A stretch of DNA of 64,000 bases from an uncultured Mycolicibacterium sp. (GCF_937941905.1 NZ_CALDGS010000068.1:1-64000); one strand, 5' to 3'; positions 11,220 to 20,463 are shown, numbered from the stretch's first letter. Made by a program: numbers and translations. Notes: generated from the sequence alone by a model not told the origin.

Positions 11220-12592
11220 CAGGAGACCTCCTCGGGGGTGCGCCGGCCGCCGTTGCGCCGGCCCAGCTCGGTCAGCTCCAGCAGGTCGATGCGGCGGCCG
11301 TCCATCTGCACCACGGTGGCCCGCCAGCGCACCGGGTCCTCCAGCGGGCCGTCCGGCTCGAACGCGGTGAGCTCCACCGACTCGCCGGCGGTGGGGATGT
11401 GGCCGAGCTCCTGCAGCACCAGCCCGCCGATGGTTTCGTAGTCGCCCTCGGGGGCGCGGAACCCGGTGCGGGTGGCCACCTCGTCGATGCGCAGCAGCCC
11501 CGACACCCGCCAGCCGCGTCCGGCCCGCAGCACGTCCGGGGTGGCGTCGTCGTGCTCGTCGCGCACGTCGCCGACGAGCTCCTCGATCAGGTCCTCGACG
11601 GTCACCATGCCGGCGGTGCCGCCGTACTCGTCGACCACCAGCGCGGTCTGCAGGCCGTTGGCCCGCAACTGGGTCATCAGCGCGTCGCCGTCGAGCGTGG
11701 AGGGCACCTTGACCACCGGCTGGGCCAGCCCGGCCAGCCGGGTGCGGTCGCGCCGGTCCGGCGGCACCTCGAACACCTGCTTGACGTGCACCATGCCGAT
11801 GGTCTCGTCGAGGTCGCCGCGCACGATCGGGAACCGGGAGAACCCGGTGCGCCGGGCCGCCTCGACGAGGTCGGCGACGGTGTCGGCGGCGTCGAGCGTC
11901 TCGATCTTCGAGCGCGGGGTCATCAGCTCCTCGGCGGTGCGGTCGCCGAACTGCAGCGAGCGGTCCACCAGCAGCGCGGTCACCGGGTCCAGCGACCCGC
12001 TCTGCGCCGAGTTGCGCACCAGCGACACCAGTTCCTGGGCCGAGCGGGCCGAGCGCAGCTCCTCGGCCGGTTCGATGCCCAGCCGGCGCAGGATCCAGTT
12101 GGCGGTGCCGTTGGTCAGCCTGATCAGCGGGGTGAACAGGGCGGAGAACATCAGCTGCGGGCCGGCCACCGCGCGCGCGGTGGGCACCGGCCGCGACACC
12201 GCCAGGTTCTTGGGCACCAGCTCGCCGTAGATCATCGACAGCGAGGTGGCGATCAGCACCGCCAGCAGCAGCGAGAGCCCGGCGGCGAACCGGTCCGGCA
12301 CGCCGGCCGCGTCGACCAGCGGTGCCAGCAGCCGGGCCACCACCGGCTCGGCCAGGAACCCGGTGACCAGCGTGGTGATGGAGATGCCGACCTGCGCGCC
12401 GGACAGCTGGAAGGACAGGGTGCGGTGGGCGCGCCGGACGAGCCGGTCACGCCGGTCGCCCCGGCGTGCGTTGGCCTCGACCGTGCTGCGCTCCAGCGCG
12501 GTCAGCGAGAACTCCGCGGCGACGAACACCGCGGTGCCGGCGGTCAACAGCACGATCGCCAGCAGGGACAGCAGGACGGTGCCGACGCTCAC
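11219..12592 (-). CDS. DUF21/CBS/CorC_HlyC membrane protein (Rv1842c-like)
   Basis: A 457-residue full-length member of the hemolysin-C/CorC family: N-terminal DUF21 membrane domain (about 1-195, MSVGTVLLSLLAIVLLTAGTAV and SGAQVGISITTLVTGFLAEP), a CBS pair (about 210-340, FSRFPIVRGDLDETIGMVHVKQV and LVVDEYGGTAGMVTVEDLIEELVG) and a C-terminal transporter-associated domain (about 355-440). GTG at 12592 is used; a 46-codon frame ends exactly on it. It is the probable first main gene of an operon with the short paralogue and the 9272-10174 gene. Likely role is divalent-cation efflux or homeostasis, inferred from family only. Confidence 0.92.
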   Translation of the reverse strand: MSVGTVLLSLLAIVLLTAGTAVFVAAEFSLTALERSTVEANARRGDRRDRLVRRAHRTLSFQLSGAQVGISITTLVTGFLAEPVVARLLAPLVDAAGVPDRFAAGLSLLLAVLIATSLSMIYGELVPKNLAVSRPVPTARAVAGPQLMFSALFTPLIRLTNGTANWILRRLGIEPAEELRSARSAQELVSLVRNSAQSGSLDPVTALLVDRSLQFGDRTAEELMTPRSKIETLDAADTVADLVEAARRTGFSRFPIVRGDLDETIGMVHVKQVFEVPPDRRDRTRLAGLAQPVVKVPSTLDGDALMTQLRANGLQTALVVDEYGGTAGMVTVEDLIEELVGDVRDEHDDATPDVLRAGRGWRVSGLLRIDEVATRTGFRAPEGDYETIGGLVLQELGHIPTAGESVELTAFEPDGPLEDPVRWRATVVQMDGRRIDLLELTELGRRNGGRRTPEEVS

Positions 12593-12729
12593 CGCGTCCT
12601 CACCGTCGGATCGCCGGGCGCGCGGCCCGGCCGTTTAGAAGAAGGCTCCGCGTCGGACGGCTCGGGGGACTGTCGCTGCGCGTCCAGGCCCGCGGATTCC
12701 CCCTCGATCACCGGGGGTGCCTGCGGCAC
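12589..12729 (-). CDS. Possible 46-residue ORF translationally coupled to the DUF21/CBS gene
   Basis: A GTG-initiated frame (MPQAPPVIEGESAGL...) with a GGGAAC purine stretch just upstream ends in TGA that overlaps the GTG of the DUF21/CBS gene by three bases (GGTGAGC). The product is hydrophilic and low-complexity, without a recognisable domain. It could be a small leader ORF or simply open frame in GC-rich DNA; only the exact coupling argues for it. Confidence 0.25.
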   Translation of the reverse strand: MPQAPPVIEGESAGLDAQRQSPEPSDAEPSSKRPGRAPGDPTVRTR

Positions 12730-12815
12730 GGGTTCCCTTTCGCTCGTCTGGTGTTTGGTGCCCCCATGGTAACGGCAGCACGCCCGCCGTGGCGGTCTCA
12801 CCCGGACGGTTGCGC

Positions 12816-12834
12816 CGAAGTCAGCCTGCCCTAA
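12816..12834 (+). promoter_or_regulatory. IdeR/DtxR-like iron box before the ferric ABC operon
   Basis: CGAAGTCAGCCTGCCCTAA matches the IdeR consensus TTAGGTTAGGCTAACCTAA (W and S positions relaxed) at 13 of 19 positions, with an intact right half-site CCTAA. It lies about 50 nt before the ATG of the iron-binding lipoprotein and just upstream of a possible -10 (TACGTT, 12847-12852). It is weaker than the two other boxes in this window, but the gene context fits. Confidence 0.5.
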
Positions 12835-12885
12835 CTTCGCCGGTGGTACGTTCGACCCCGGTTCCCACGGCGAGGAGAGGCGCAC

Positions 12886-13947
12886 ATGAGGATTCCGATT
12901 TCCCGGCTCACCGGGCTGGTCGCCGCCGTCGGCACCGCCGCGGCGCTGGTGGCCTGCGGCGGCTCCGGCGACCCGGACGCCGACGCCCCGGAGACCGGCG
13001 GCGCGTCCGCCGACCCCGGCACGGTGGTGGTCTACTCCGGCCGCAGCGAGGAGCTCGTCGCGCCGCTGCTGGAGCGGTTCAGCGCGGAGACCGGCATCGA
13101 GGTGCAGGCCCGCTACGCCGGGTCGGGGGAGCTGGCCGCCCAGCTGCTCACCGAGGGCGACCGGTCGCCGGCCGACGTGTTCCTGTCCCAGGACGCCGGC
13201 GCGCTCGGCGCGGTGTCGGCGGCCGGGCTGTTCGCCCCGATCGACCCGGAGACGCTGGCCGCGGTGCCGGCGCAGTACTCCGCCGCCGACGGCACCTGGG
13301 TCGGGGTGTCCGGCCGGGCCCGCGTCATCGTCTACAACCCGGAGCTGGCCCCCGAGCCGCCGGACACCATCGACGGGCTGCTCGACCCGCGCTGGAAGGG
13401 CCGGATCGGGTTCGCCCCGAGCAACGCCTCCTGGCAGGCCTTCGTCACCGGGCTGCGGGTGCTGCGCGGCGACGAGGGCGCGGCCGAGTGGCTGCGCGCC
13501 TTCAAGGCGCAGGAGCCGCGCGCCTACGAGAACAACGTCGCGGTCCGCGACGCCGTCGACGCCGGCCAGATCGCCCTGGGCCTGGTCAACCACTACTACC
13601 TCTACGAGCTCATCGACGCCAAGGGCGCCGAGGAGGTGGTGGCCCGCAACCGGTTCATGGCGCCGGGCGACCCGGGCGGGCTGATCAACGTCGCCGGGGT
13701 GGGGGTGCTCAAGTCCGCCCCGCACCCGGAGCAGGCCCAGCGGCTGGCCGCCTACCTGGTCAGCCCCGCCGCGCAGGAGTACTTCGCCGCCGAGACCTTC
13801 GAGTACCCGCTGGTCGAGTCGGTGCCGGCGAGCGACGGGCTGCCGCCGCTGGCGGACCTGCAGCCGCCGGATGTGGACCTGTCGCAGCTCAAGGATCTCG
13901 AGGCCACCCAGGAACTGCTGGTCGAGACCGGCCTGCTGACCAAGTGA
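12886..13947 (+). CDS. Ferric-iron ABC transporter substrate-binding lipoprotein (FbpA/FutA type)
   Basis: A 353-residue secreted binding protein. The signal peptide ends in a lipobox, LVAC, with lipidated Cys24. The mature protein starts VVVYSGRSEELVAPLLERF, the start typical of FbpA/FutA/IdiA Fe3+-binding proteins, and has the adjacent tyrosines Y237-Y238 in NHYYLYEL that bind ferric iron in this family. A strong ribosome site (GAGGAGAGG) precedes the ATG. It is the first gene of a three-gene plus-strand operon with the permease 4 nt downstream and the ATPase. A candidate IdeR box lies upstream, consistent with iron-repressed expression. Absent from this position in M. tuberculosis as remembered, so probably lineage-specific. 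Confidence 0.9.
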   Translation: MRIPISRLTGLVAAVGTAAALVACGGSGDPDADAPETGGASADPGTVVVYSGRSEELVAPLLERFSAETGIEVQARYAGSGELAAQLLTEGDRSPADVFLSQDAGALGAVSAAGLFAPIDPETLAAVPAQYSAADGTWVGVSGRARVIVYNPELAPEPPDTIDGLLDPRWKGRIGFAPSNASWQAFVTGLRVLRGDEGAAEWLRAFKAQEPRAYENNVAVRDAVDAGQIALGLVNHYYLYELIDAKGAEEVVARNRFMAPGDPGGLINVAGVGVLKSAPHPEQAQRLAAYLVSPAAQEYFAAETFEYPLVESVPASDGLPPLADLQPPDVDLSQLKDLEATQELLVETGLLTK

Positions 13948-13951
13948 CGCG

Positions 13952-15499
13952 GTGCGGCTGACCGCCCGCGCCACCGGCCGCGCCCCGGCCGGGCTCGTGC
14001 TCGCCGCGGCCGCGGTCGTGGCGGCCACCCTGCTGCCGCTGGCGTATCTCGTCGAGCGCGCGCTGGAGCGCGGCGCCGGGTTCGTCGTCGCCGAGCTGTT
14101 CCAGCCCCGCACCGCCGCGCTCATCGGACGCTCGGCCGCACTGGTCGTGGTGGTCACCGCGGCCTGTGTGGTGCTCGGGGCGGGCCTGGCGCTGTTGCTG
14201 TGCCGCACCGACCTGCCCGGCCGGCGGGCGCTGGCGGTGGCGCTCACCCTGCCGCTGGCCGTGCCCAGCTACCTGCTGGCCTATCTGTGGGTGTCGCTGC
14301 TGCCGGGGCTGTCCGGGTTCTGGGGCGCGGCGCTGGTGCTCACCCTGGTCGGCTACCCGTTCGTGCTGCTGACCACGACCGCGGCGCTGTCCCGGGTCGA
14401 TCCCGCCCAGGAGGAGGTGGCCCGCTCGCTCGGGATGGGCGCGCCGGCCGTGCTATGGCGGGTCACGCTGCGGCAGGCGCGCACCGCCGTCACCGCCGGG
14501 GCGCTGCTGGTGGCGCTGTACGTGCTCAGCGACTTCGGCGCGGTGGCGGCCATGCGCTACGAGGCGTTCACCTGGGTGATCTACGGCGCCTACCGGTCCG
14601 GCTTCAACCCGGCCCGCGCCGCGGTGCTGTCGCTGGTGCTGTTGGGGTTCGCGGTGCTGCTGGTGGCCGCGGAGGCGCGGGCCCGCGGCCGCATCGCCGC
14701 CCGGGTGGGCGGCGGCACCCCGCGCCCGGCGCCGCTGGGCCGGCTGGGCCGGTGGTGGCCGCTGGCCTGGCTGGCCCCGGCGGCGGTGCTGGCCGCCGCG
14801 CTGGTCGCCCCGGCCGCCGAGCTCGTCGGCTGGCTCCGGCTGGCCGGGGTGCGGCGCTGGGACGCCGGTGAACTCGTCGACGCGCTGATCGCGACGGTGT
14901 GGCTGTCGGCCGCCGCGGCGGTGGTGTGCACGGTCGCCGCGGTGCCGCTGGGGCTGCTCGCCGCCCGGTTCCGCAGCCGCACCACCCGGCTGTTGGAGGG
15001 GGCGAGCTACCTGGCCCACGGGCTGCCGGCGATCGTGGTCGGCATCGCCATGGTGTCGGTGGGGGTGCTGCTGCTGCGGCCGTTCTACCAGCGGGCCCCG
15101 CTGCTGGTGCTGGCCTACGCCGTGCTGCTGGTGCCGCTGGCGGTCGGCTCGGTGCGGTCGGCGATCGAGGCGGTGCCGGTGCGGCTGGAGGAGGTGGCCC
15201 GCTCGCTGGGCCGCTCCCCGGTGGCCGCATTCCGCACCGTCACCGCCCGCCGGGCCGCCCCCGGCATCGCGGCCGGGGCCGCCCTGGTGCTGCTGACCTG
15301 TATGAAGGAGCTCCCGGTGACGTTGTTGCTGCGTCCCACCGGCACCGACACGCTGGCCACCCGGCTGTGGACCTACAGCTCGGTCAGCGACTACGCCGCC
15401 GCCGCGCCGTACGCGGCGGCGCTGGTGCTGTTCGCCGCGCTGCCCACCGCCGTGCTGGGCCGCCAGAGCACCCGCGACGGGCAGGTGCGCAGTGACTGA
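13952..15499 (+). CDS. Ferric-iron ABC transporter permease, duplicated (FbpB type)
   Basis: A 515-residue membrane protein with about 12 helices built from two homologous halves. Each half carries an EAA-type cytoplasmic loop for contact with the ATPase: EEVARSLGMGAPAVLWRV (about 152-170) and EEVARSLGRSPVAAFRTV (about 414-431). This fused double-permease layout is that of FbpB/FutB ferric transporters. The GTG start comes 4 nt after the lipoprotein stop, and the 3' end overlaps the ATPase gene by 8 nt, so the three genes form one translation unit. Confidence 0.92.
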   Translation: MRLTARATGRAPAGLVLAAAAVVAATLLPLAYLVERALERGAGFVVAELFQPRTAALIGRSAALVVVVTAACVVLGAGLALLLCRTDLPGRRALAVALTLPLAVPSYLLAYLWVSLLPGLSGFWGAALVLTLVGYPFVLLTTTAALSRVDPAQEEVARSLGMGAPAVLWRVTLRQARTAVTAGALLVALYVLSDFGAVAAMRYEAFTWVIYGAYRSGFNPARAAVLSLVLLGFAVLLVAAEARARGRIAARVGGGTPRPAPLGRLGRWWPLAWLAPAAVLAAALVAPAAELVGWLRLAGVRRWDAGELVDALIATVWLSAAAAVVCTVAAVPLGLLAARFRSRTTRLLEGASYLAHGLPAIVVGIAMVSVGVLLLRPFYQRAPLLVLAYAVLLVPLAVGSVRSAIEAVPVRLEEVARSLGRSPVAAFRTVTARRAAPGIAAGAALVLLTCMKELPVTLLLRPTGTDTLATRLWTYSSVSDYAAAAPYAAALVLFAALPTAVLGRQSTRDGQVRSD

Positions 15500-16529
15500 C
15501 GGCGTCGCGATCACCGGGCTGCACAAGGCCTTCGGGTCCCGGCCGGTGCTGCGCGGGGTGGACCTGGTGGTGCCGGCCGGCACCATCACCGCGGTGCTCG
15601 GCCCGTCCGGCTGCGGCAAGACCACCCTGCTGCGCATCATCGCCGGGTTCGACGACCCGGACACCGGTGAGGTGCGCATCGGCGGCCGGCCGGTGGCCGG
15701 GCCGGGCGGCTCGCTGCCGGCCCACCGCCGCCGGGTGGGGCTGATGCCGCAGGAGGGCGCGCTGTTCCCGCACCTGGACGTGGCCGGCAACGTCGCGTTC
15801 GGGCTGCCCCGCGCCGAGCGGGCCCGGGCCGACCGGGTGGTGCGGCACTGGCTGGCCATGGTCGGGCTGGAGGGCCTCGAACGGGCCCGCCCGCACCAGT
15901 TGTCCGGCGGGCAGCAGCAGCGGGTGGCGCTGGCCCGGGCGCTGGCCGCCCGGCCGGCGGTGCTGCTGCTCGACGAGCCGTTCGCCGCGCTGGACGCCGG
16001 GCTGCGGGAGCGGGTGCGCGAGGACATCGCCGCGGTGCTGCGGGCCACCGGCACCACCGCGGTGCTGGTCACCCACGACCAGGCCGAGGCGTTGTCGCTG
16101 GCCGACGAGGTGGCGCTGCTCATCGACGGCACCGTCGCCCAGGCCGGCCCGCCGGCCGACGTGTACCACCGGCCGGCCACCCTGGCCGCGGCCCGGTTCG
16201 TCGGCGCCACCGTGGAGTTCGCCGGCCGGGCACAGGCCGGGCAGGTCGAGTTCGCGCTGGGCCGGCACCGGGCCCGGCTGCCGGTGCCGGACGGCCCGGT
16301 CACCGTGGTGGTGCGGCCCGAGGAACTCGTGCCCGACGGCGGGTCGGTGCCCGCGACGGTCACCGCGGTGCGGTTCTACGGCGCCCGCTCGGCACTGCGG
16401 CTGCGGCTGGCCGACGGCACCGAACTCACCGCGACCGCGCCGGGGCGGTCCGCCCTCGCCGCCGGCGACCGGGTCGGGATCGGGCCGGTCGGCCCGGTGC
16501 TGGCCTACCCGTCACCAGCCGGTGGGTAG
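15492..16529 (+). CDS. Ferric-iron ABC transporter ATP-binding protein (FbpC type)
   Basis: A 345-residue ATPase with Walker A GPSGCGKTT (about 36-44), a Q-loop near MPQEGALFPHLDVAGNV, signature LSGGQQQR, Walker B VLLLDEPFAALD and the switch His in VTHDQAEA. A C-terminal TOBE-like extension (about 240-345) with LPVPDGPVTVVVRPEEL is usual for the FbpC/PotA/MalK group. GTG at 15492 overlaps the permease end by 8 nt. The last 18 nt overlap the 3' end of convergent guaB1. Confidence 0.93.
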   Translation: MTDGVAITGLHKAFGSRPVLRGVDLVVPAGTITAVLGPSGCGKTTLLRIIAGFDDPDTGEVRIGGRPVAGPGGSLPAHRRRVGLMPQEGALFPHLDVAGNVAFGLPRAERARADRVVRHWLAMVGLEGLERARPHQLSGGQQQRVALARALAARPAVLLLDEPFAALDAGLRERVREDIAAVLRATGTTAVLVTHDQAEALSLADEVALLIDGTVAQAGPPADVYHRPATLAAARFVGATVEFAGRAQAGQVEFALGRHRARLPVPDGPVTVVVRPEELVPDGGSVPATVTAVRFYGARSALRLRLADGTELTATAPGRSALAAGDRVGIGPVGPVLAYPSPAGG

Positions 16530-17948
16530 CGGGTGCCCCTCGGCGAACCCGGCGCCGGACTGCACCCCGAGCACCGCCTTCTCGTGCAGCTCCGGCAGGG
16601 TGCGGGCACCGACGTAGGTGCAGGCGCTGCGCACCCCGGAGGTGATGTGGTCGATGAGGTCCTCCACGCCGCCGCGGTCCGGGTCCAGCGCCATCTTCGA
16701 GGTGGAGATGCCCTCCTCGAACAGTGCCTTGCGGGCCCGGTCGTAGGGGCTGTCGCCGGCGGTGCGGGCGGCCACCGCCCGCTTGGAGGCCATCCCGTAG
16801 CTCTCCTTGTAGGGGTTGCCGTCGCGGTCGCGCAGCAGGTCGCCGGGGGACTCGTAGGTGCCGGCGAACCAGGACCCGATCATCACGTTGGACGCCCCGG
16901 CGGCCAGCGCCAGCGCCACGTCCCGGGGATGGCGCACCCCGCCGTCGGCCCATACGTGCGCTCCGAGTTCCTTTGCCGCGGCAGCACATTCGAGTACCGC
17001 GGAGAACTGCGGGCGGCCCACGCCGGTCATCATCCGGGTGGTGCACATCGCGCCCGGCCCGACGCCGACCTTGACGATGCCGGCACCGGCCTCGATCAGG
17101 TCGCGGGTGCCCTCGGCCGACACCACGTTGCCGGCCGCCAGCGGCAGGCCCAGCGACAGCTCCGCCACCGCCTCGACGGCGTCGAGCATCCGGGCCTGGT
17201 GCCCGTGGGCGGTGTCGATGACCAGCAGGTCGATCCCGGCCTCGGCCAGCGCCTCGGCCTTGGCGGCGACGTCGCCGTTGATGCCGATCGCCGCCGCGAC
17301 GCGCAGCCGGCCCCGCGCGTCCACGGCCGGGGTGTAGATGCCGGCCCGCAGCGCCCCGGTGCGGGTGAGCACCCCGGCCAGCGTGCCGTCCGGGTGGGTC
17401 ATCACCGCGACGTCGATCGGGGCGTGCTCGAGCAGGTCGAACACCTCGCGCGGATCGGTGCCCACCGGCGCGGTGACGAAGTCGGCGGTGGCCACCTCCC
17501 GCACCCGGGCGAACCGGTCCACCCCGGCGCAGCCGGCCTCGGTGACCAGCCCGACCGGGCGGCCGTCGGCGACCACCACCGCCGCGCCGTGGGCGCGTTT
17601 GTGGATGAGCGCCAGCGCGTCGGACACCGAGTCCTGCGGGTCCAGCGTCACCGGGGTGTCGACCACCAGGTCGCGGCTCTTGACGAACTCCACGGTGGCG
17701 CGCACCACCTCCACCGGCAGGTCCTGCGGCAGCACCACCAGTCCGCCGCGGCGGGCCACCGTCTCGGCCATCCGGCGGCCGGCCACCGCGGTCATGTTGG
17801 CCACCACGATCGGGATGGTGGTGCCCGAACCGTCCACCGTGGACAGGTCGACGTCGAACCGCGACGCCACCTCGGAGCGCTGCGGCACCAGGAAGACGTC
17901 GTTGTAGGTCAGGTCGAACGGCGGCAGGTGACCGTTGAGGAACCGCAC
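16512..17948 (-). CDS. guaB1: GuaB1, IMP dehydrogenase-family GMP reductase
   Basis: A 478-residue TIM-barrel protein of the IMPDH/GMPR family with an inserted CBS pair (about 95-205, DPQDSVSDALALIHKRAHGAAVVV). The catalytic cysteine is C302 in GPGAMCTTRMMTG, and ADGGVRHPRDVALALAAGASNVMIG is the phosphate-binding part. Mycobacterial GuaB1 has been reported to act as a CBS-containing GMP reductase (GMP to IMP) rather than as IMPDH; that is literature knowledge, not visible here. A GTG start at 17948 gives the family N-terminus FLNGHLPPFDLTYNDVFLVP. It lies 16 nt downstream of gnd1 and is probably co-transcribed with it. Confidence 0.93.
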   Translation of the reverse strand: MRFLNGHLPPFDLTYNDVFLVPQRSEVASRFDVDLSTVDGSGTTIPIVVANMTAVAGRRMAETVARRGGLVVLPQDLPVEVVRATVEFVKSRDLVVDTPVTLDPQDSVSDALALIHKRAHGAAVVVADGRPVGLVTEAGCAGVDRFARVREVATADFVTAPVGTDPREVFDLLEHAPIDVAVMTHPDGTLAGVLTRTGALRAGIYTPAVDARGRLRVAAAIGINGDVAAKAEALAEAGIDLLVIDTAHGHQARMLDAVEAVAELSLGLPLAAGNVVSAEGTRDLIEAGAGIVKVGVGPGAMCTTRMMTGVGRPQFSAVLECAAAAKELGAHVWADGGVRHPRDVALALAAGASNVMIGSWFAGTYESPGDLLRDRDGNPYKESYGMASKRAVAARTAGDSPYDRARKALFEEGISTSKMALDPDRGGVEDLIDHITSGVRSACTYVGARTLPELHEKAVLGVQSGAGFAEGHPLPTGW

Positions 17949-17964
17949 CGGACCTCCTCCCGGA

Positions 17965-19452
17965 TCAGGCCGGCACTTCGCGGCGGTCGCCGCTCCACAG
18001 GGTGTGGAACTTCCGGCCGGGTTCGGCGTCGACGCGGCCGTAGGTGTGCGCGCCGAAGTAGTCGCGCAGCCCCTGGATGAGCGCCGCCGGCAGCCGCTCG
18101 GTGCGCAGCGCGTCGTAGTAGGACAGCGCCGAGGCGAACCCGGGCACCGGTATGCCCAGCTCGGTGGCGGTGATCACGACCCGCCGCCAGCTGTCGATAC
18201 CGGCCTCCACCGCGTCGCGGAAGTACGGCGCGGCCAGCAGCGTCGGCAGCGCCGGGTCGGCGTCGAAGGCCTCCTTGATCCGGTTGAGGAACTTGGCCCG
18301 GATGATGCAGCCGCCGCGCCAGATGGTGGCCAACGCGCCCGGGTCGATGTCCCAGCCGTACTCGGCGCTGCCGGCCTGGATCTGGTTGAAGCCCTGGGCG
18401 TAGGCGATGATCTTCGACGCGTACAGCGCCCGGCGGACGTCCTCGACGAACCGCGCGGTGTCGGTGGGCCGCGCGCCGAGGATGCCCGACGCCAGCCCGG
18501 CGGCGGCCCGGCGCTGGGCGACCGCGCCGGACAACGCCCGGGCGAACACGGCCTCGGCGATGCCGGTCACCGGCACCCCGAGGTCCAGCGCGGACTTGAC
18601 GGTCCAGCGGCCGGTGCCCTTCTGCTCGGCCTCGTCGACGATCACGTCCACCAGCGGCTTACCGGTCCTGGCGTCGGTCTGGCGCAGCACCTCGGCGGTG
18701 ATCTCGACCAGGAAGCTGTCCAGTTCGCCGGCGTTCCAGTCGGTGAACACGTCGGCGATCTGGCCGGCGGTCATCCCGAGCCCGTCGCGCAGCAGCTGGT
18801 AGGCCTCGCCGATGAGCTGCATGTCGGAGTACTCGATGCCGTTGTGCACCATCTTGACGAAGTGCCCGGCGCCGTCCGGGCCGATGTGGGTGCAGCACGG
18901 CACCCCGTCGACGTGGGCGGAGATGGTCTCCAACAGCTCGCCCAGCGCGGCGTAGGACTCCTTGGGGCCGCCGGGCATGATGGCCGGCCCGTTCAGCGCG
19001 CCCTCCTCGCCGCCGGAGATGCCGGCGCCGACGAAGTGCAGCCCGCGCTCGGCGAGTTCGCGCTCGCGGCGGATGGTGTCGGTGTAGAGCGCGTTGCCGC
19101 CGTCGATGATGATGTCGCCGGGCTCCATCGCGTCGGCGAGCTCGCGGATCACCGCGTCGGTGGCCGCCCCGGCCTTGACCATGATCAACACCCGGCGCGG
19201 CCGCTCGAGCGCGTCGAGGAACTCCCGGATGGTCTCGGTGCGGATGAAGTTGCCCTCGTGGCCGTGCTCGGCGATCAGCGCGTCGGTCTTGGCGACGGTG
19301 CGGTTGTGCAGCGCCACGGTGTAGCCGTGCCGGGCGAAGTTGCGGGCGATGTTGGAGCCCATCACCGCCAGGCCGGTCACCCCGATCTGGGCCTTGGTGC
19401 TGCCCGGGTTCGTGCCGGCCCGGTTCGACGCAGCGGTTTCGGAAGTGCTCAT
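17965..19452 (-). CDS. gnd1: 6-phosphogluconate dehydrogenase, decarboxylating
   Basis: Oxidises 6-phosphogluconate to ribulose 5-phosphate and CO2 in the pentose phosphate pathway, making NADPH. The 495-residue length is the long (E. coli/eukaryote-type) form. The Rossmann motif is IGVTGLAVMGSNIARN (about 22-37), with catalytic segments HFVGAGISGGEEGALNGPAIMPGG and GHFVKMVHNGIEYSDMQLIGE containing the catalytic Lys and Glu. A short Ala/Ser-rich N-terminal extension of about 20 residues precedes the Rossmann fold. It sits upstream of guaB1 on the same strand. Confidence 0.96.
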   Translation of the reverse strand: MSTSETAASNRAGTNPGSTKAQIGVTGLAVMGSNIARNFARHGYTVALHNRTVAKTDALIAEHGHEGNFIRTETIREFLDALERPRRVLIMVKAGAATDAVIRELADAMEPGDIIIDGGNALYTDTIRRERELAERGLHFVGAGISGGEEGALNGPAIMPGGPKESYAALGELLETISAHVDGVPCCTHIGPDGAGHFVKMVHNGIEYSDMQLIGEAYQLLRDGLGMTAGQIADVFTDWNAGELDSFLVEITAEVLRQTDARTGKPLVDVIVDEAEQKGTGRWTVKSALDLGVPVTGIAEAVFARALSGAVAQRRAAAGLASGILGARPTDTARFVEDVRRALYASKIIAYAQGFNQIQAGSAEYGWDIDPGALATIWRGGCIIRAKFLNRIKEAFDADPALPTLLAAPYFRDAVEAGIDSWRRVVITATELGIPVPGFASALSYYDALRTERLPAALIQGLRDYFGAHTYGRVDAEPGRKFHTLWSGDRREVPA

Positions 19453-19528
19453 CGCAACCTTTCGTCTTCACGCGGGTGCGACGCCGGTCGCATCCCCGTC
19501 GAGTCCCCGGGTGAGCCTATCGGCGGGG

Positions 19529-20449
19529 TCAGGTGAAGAACAGCCGGTGCAACTCGGTGAGCCACGGCACGGCGACCGCGACCGTCGGCACCACCAGCAC
19601 CGCGGCGGCGGCGAGATAGGCCGCCGCGGCCAGCAGCGGGCTGTTCGGCTCGTCGGCCAGGCGGCGCACCCGCACCAGCGTGGTCGGCCCGCCGGCGGCC
19701 AGTGCCCCCTTCGGGGTGGGACCGGCCGCGCAGGTCACCAGGGCGCGGGCCAGGGGAGTGGGTCCGGTGACGCGGCGGGCGCTGTCGTCGGCGAGCGCCT
19801 CGATGAGCAGCCGCACCGCGTCCAGCGCGCTGCGGCTGCGCACGAACCGCGGGAACGCCGCGTGCACCGCGGCGAACATCTCCAGCACCAGGTCGTGGCG
19901 GGCGCGCAGGTGGGCGCGCTCGTGGGTGAGGATGGCGGCCATCTCGTCGGCGCCGAGCGCGTCGAAGGTGCCCTCGCTGACCACCACCCGGCTGCGCAGG
20001 CCGGGCAGGCAGTAGGCCAGCGGCTCGGGCCGGTCCAGCACCCGCAGGTGGCCCCGGCCCGGGGTGCCGACCAGATCGACGATCATCCGGTGCTGGGCCC
20101 GGCGCCGCCGGGTGGCCACCGCCACCCGCACCACCGAGACGATCAGCCGGGCGCCGATGAACAGCGTCGCGGCGAACACCGCGACGTAGGCCGACCACAG
20201 CGGCCAGCCCAGGGTGTCGATCTCGCTGATGATGTTGCCGGTCGGACGGCCGTCCGGACCGGGCTGGAACAACCGGCTGGCGATGGCCAGGCCCGCGGAG
20301 AACGCCGACAGCACCGCCGCCAGCGCGATGGACTGCCACAGCACGATCGCCGCGCGCGGGGCCCGCAACGGCCACTTCGCCCGCGCCAGCATCGCCGGCA
20401 CCGGGGCGACGAGCAGCAGCGCGAGGATCGTGAAGGCCAGCGCGGACAC
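19529..20449 (-). CDS. BlaR-like M56-family membrane metallopeptidase (Rv1845c-like)
   Basis: A 306-residue membrane protein with about four helices and a cytoplasmic gluzincin site, HERAH (176-180) in AAILTHERAHLRARHDLVLE, with flanking membrane helices. M56 proteins such as BlaR1/MecR1 cleave a partner BlaI-type repressor. This one lacks a C-terminal penicillin-binding sensor domain, as in M. tuberculosis Rv1845c. The GTG start lies 14 nt after the blaI stop, so the repressor and its presumed protease are one operon. What signal it senses cannot be read from the sequence. Confidence 0.9.
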   Translation of the reverse strand: MSALAFTILALLLVAPVPAMLARAKWPLRAPRAAIVLWQSIALAAVLSAFSAGLAIASRLFQPGPDGRPTGNIISEIDTLGWPLWSAYVAVFAATLFIGARLIVSVVRVAVATRRRRAQHRMIVDLVGTPGRGHLRVLDRPEPLAYCLPGLRSRVVVSEGTFDALGADEMAAILTHERAHLRARHDLVLEMFAAVHAAFPRFVRSRSALDAVRLLIEALADDSARRVTGPTPLARALVTCAAGPTPKGALAAGGPTTLVRVRRLADEPNSPLLAAAAYLAAAAVLVVPTVAVAVPWLTELHRLFFT

Positions 20450-20463
20450 CCCGACAGTGTCCC

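Noticed and set aside
12589..14247. 552-codon antisense frame over the iron-binding lipoprotein gene
   Set aside because: Low-complexity composition and antisense to a clear gene; only the final 46 codons, outside that gene, were kept as a weak candidate.
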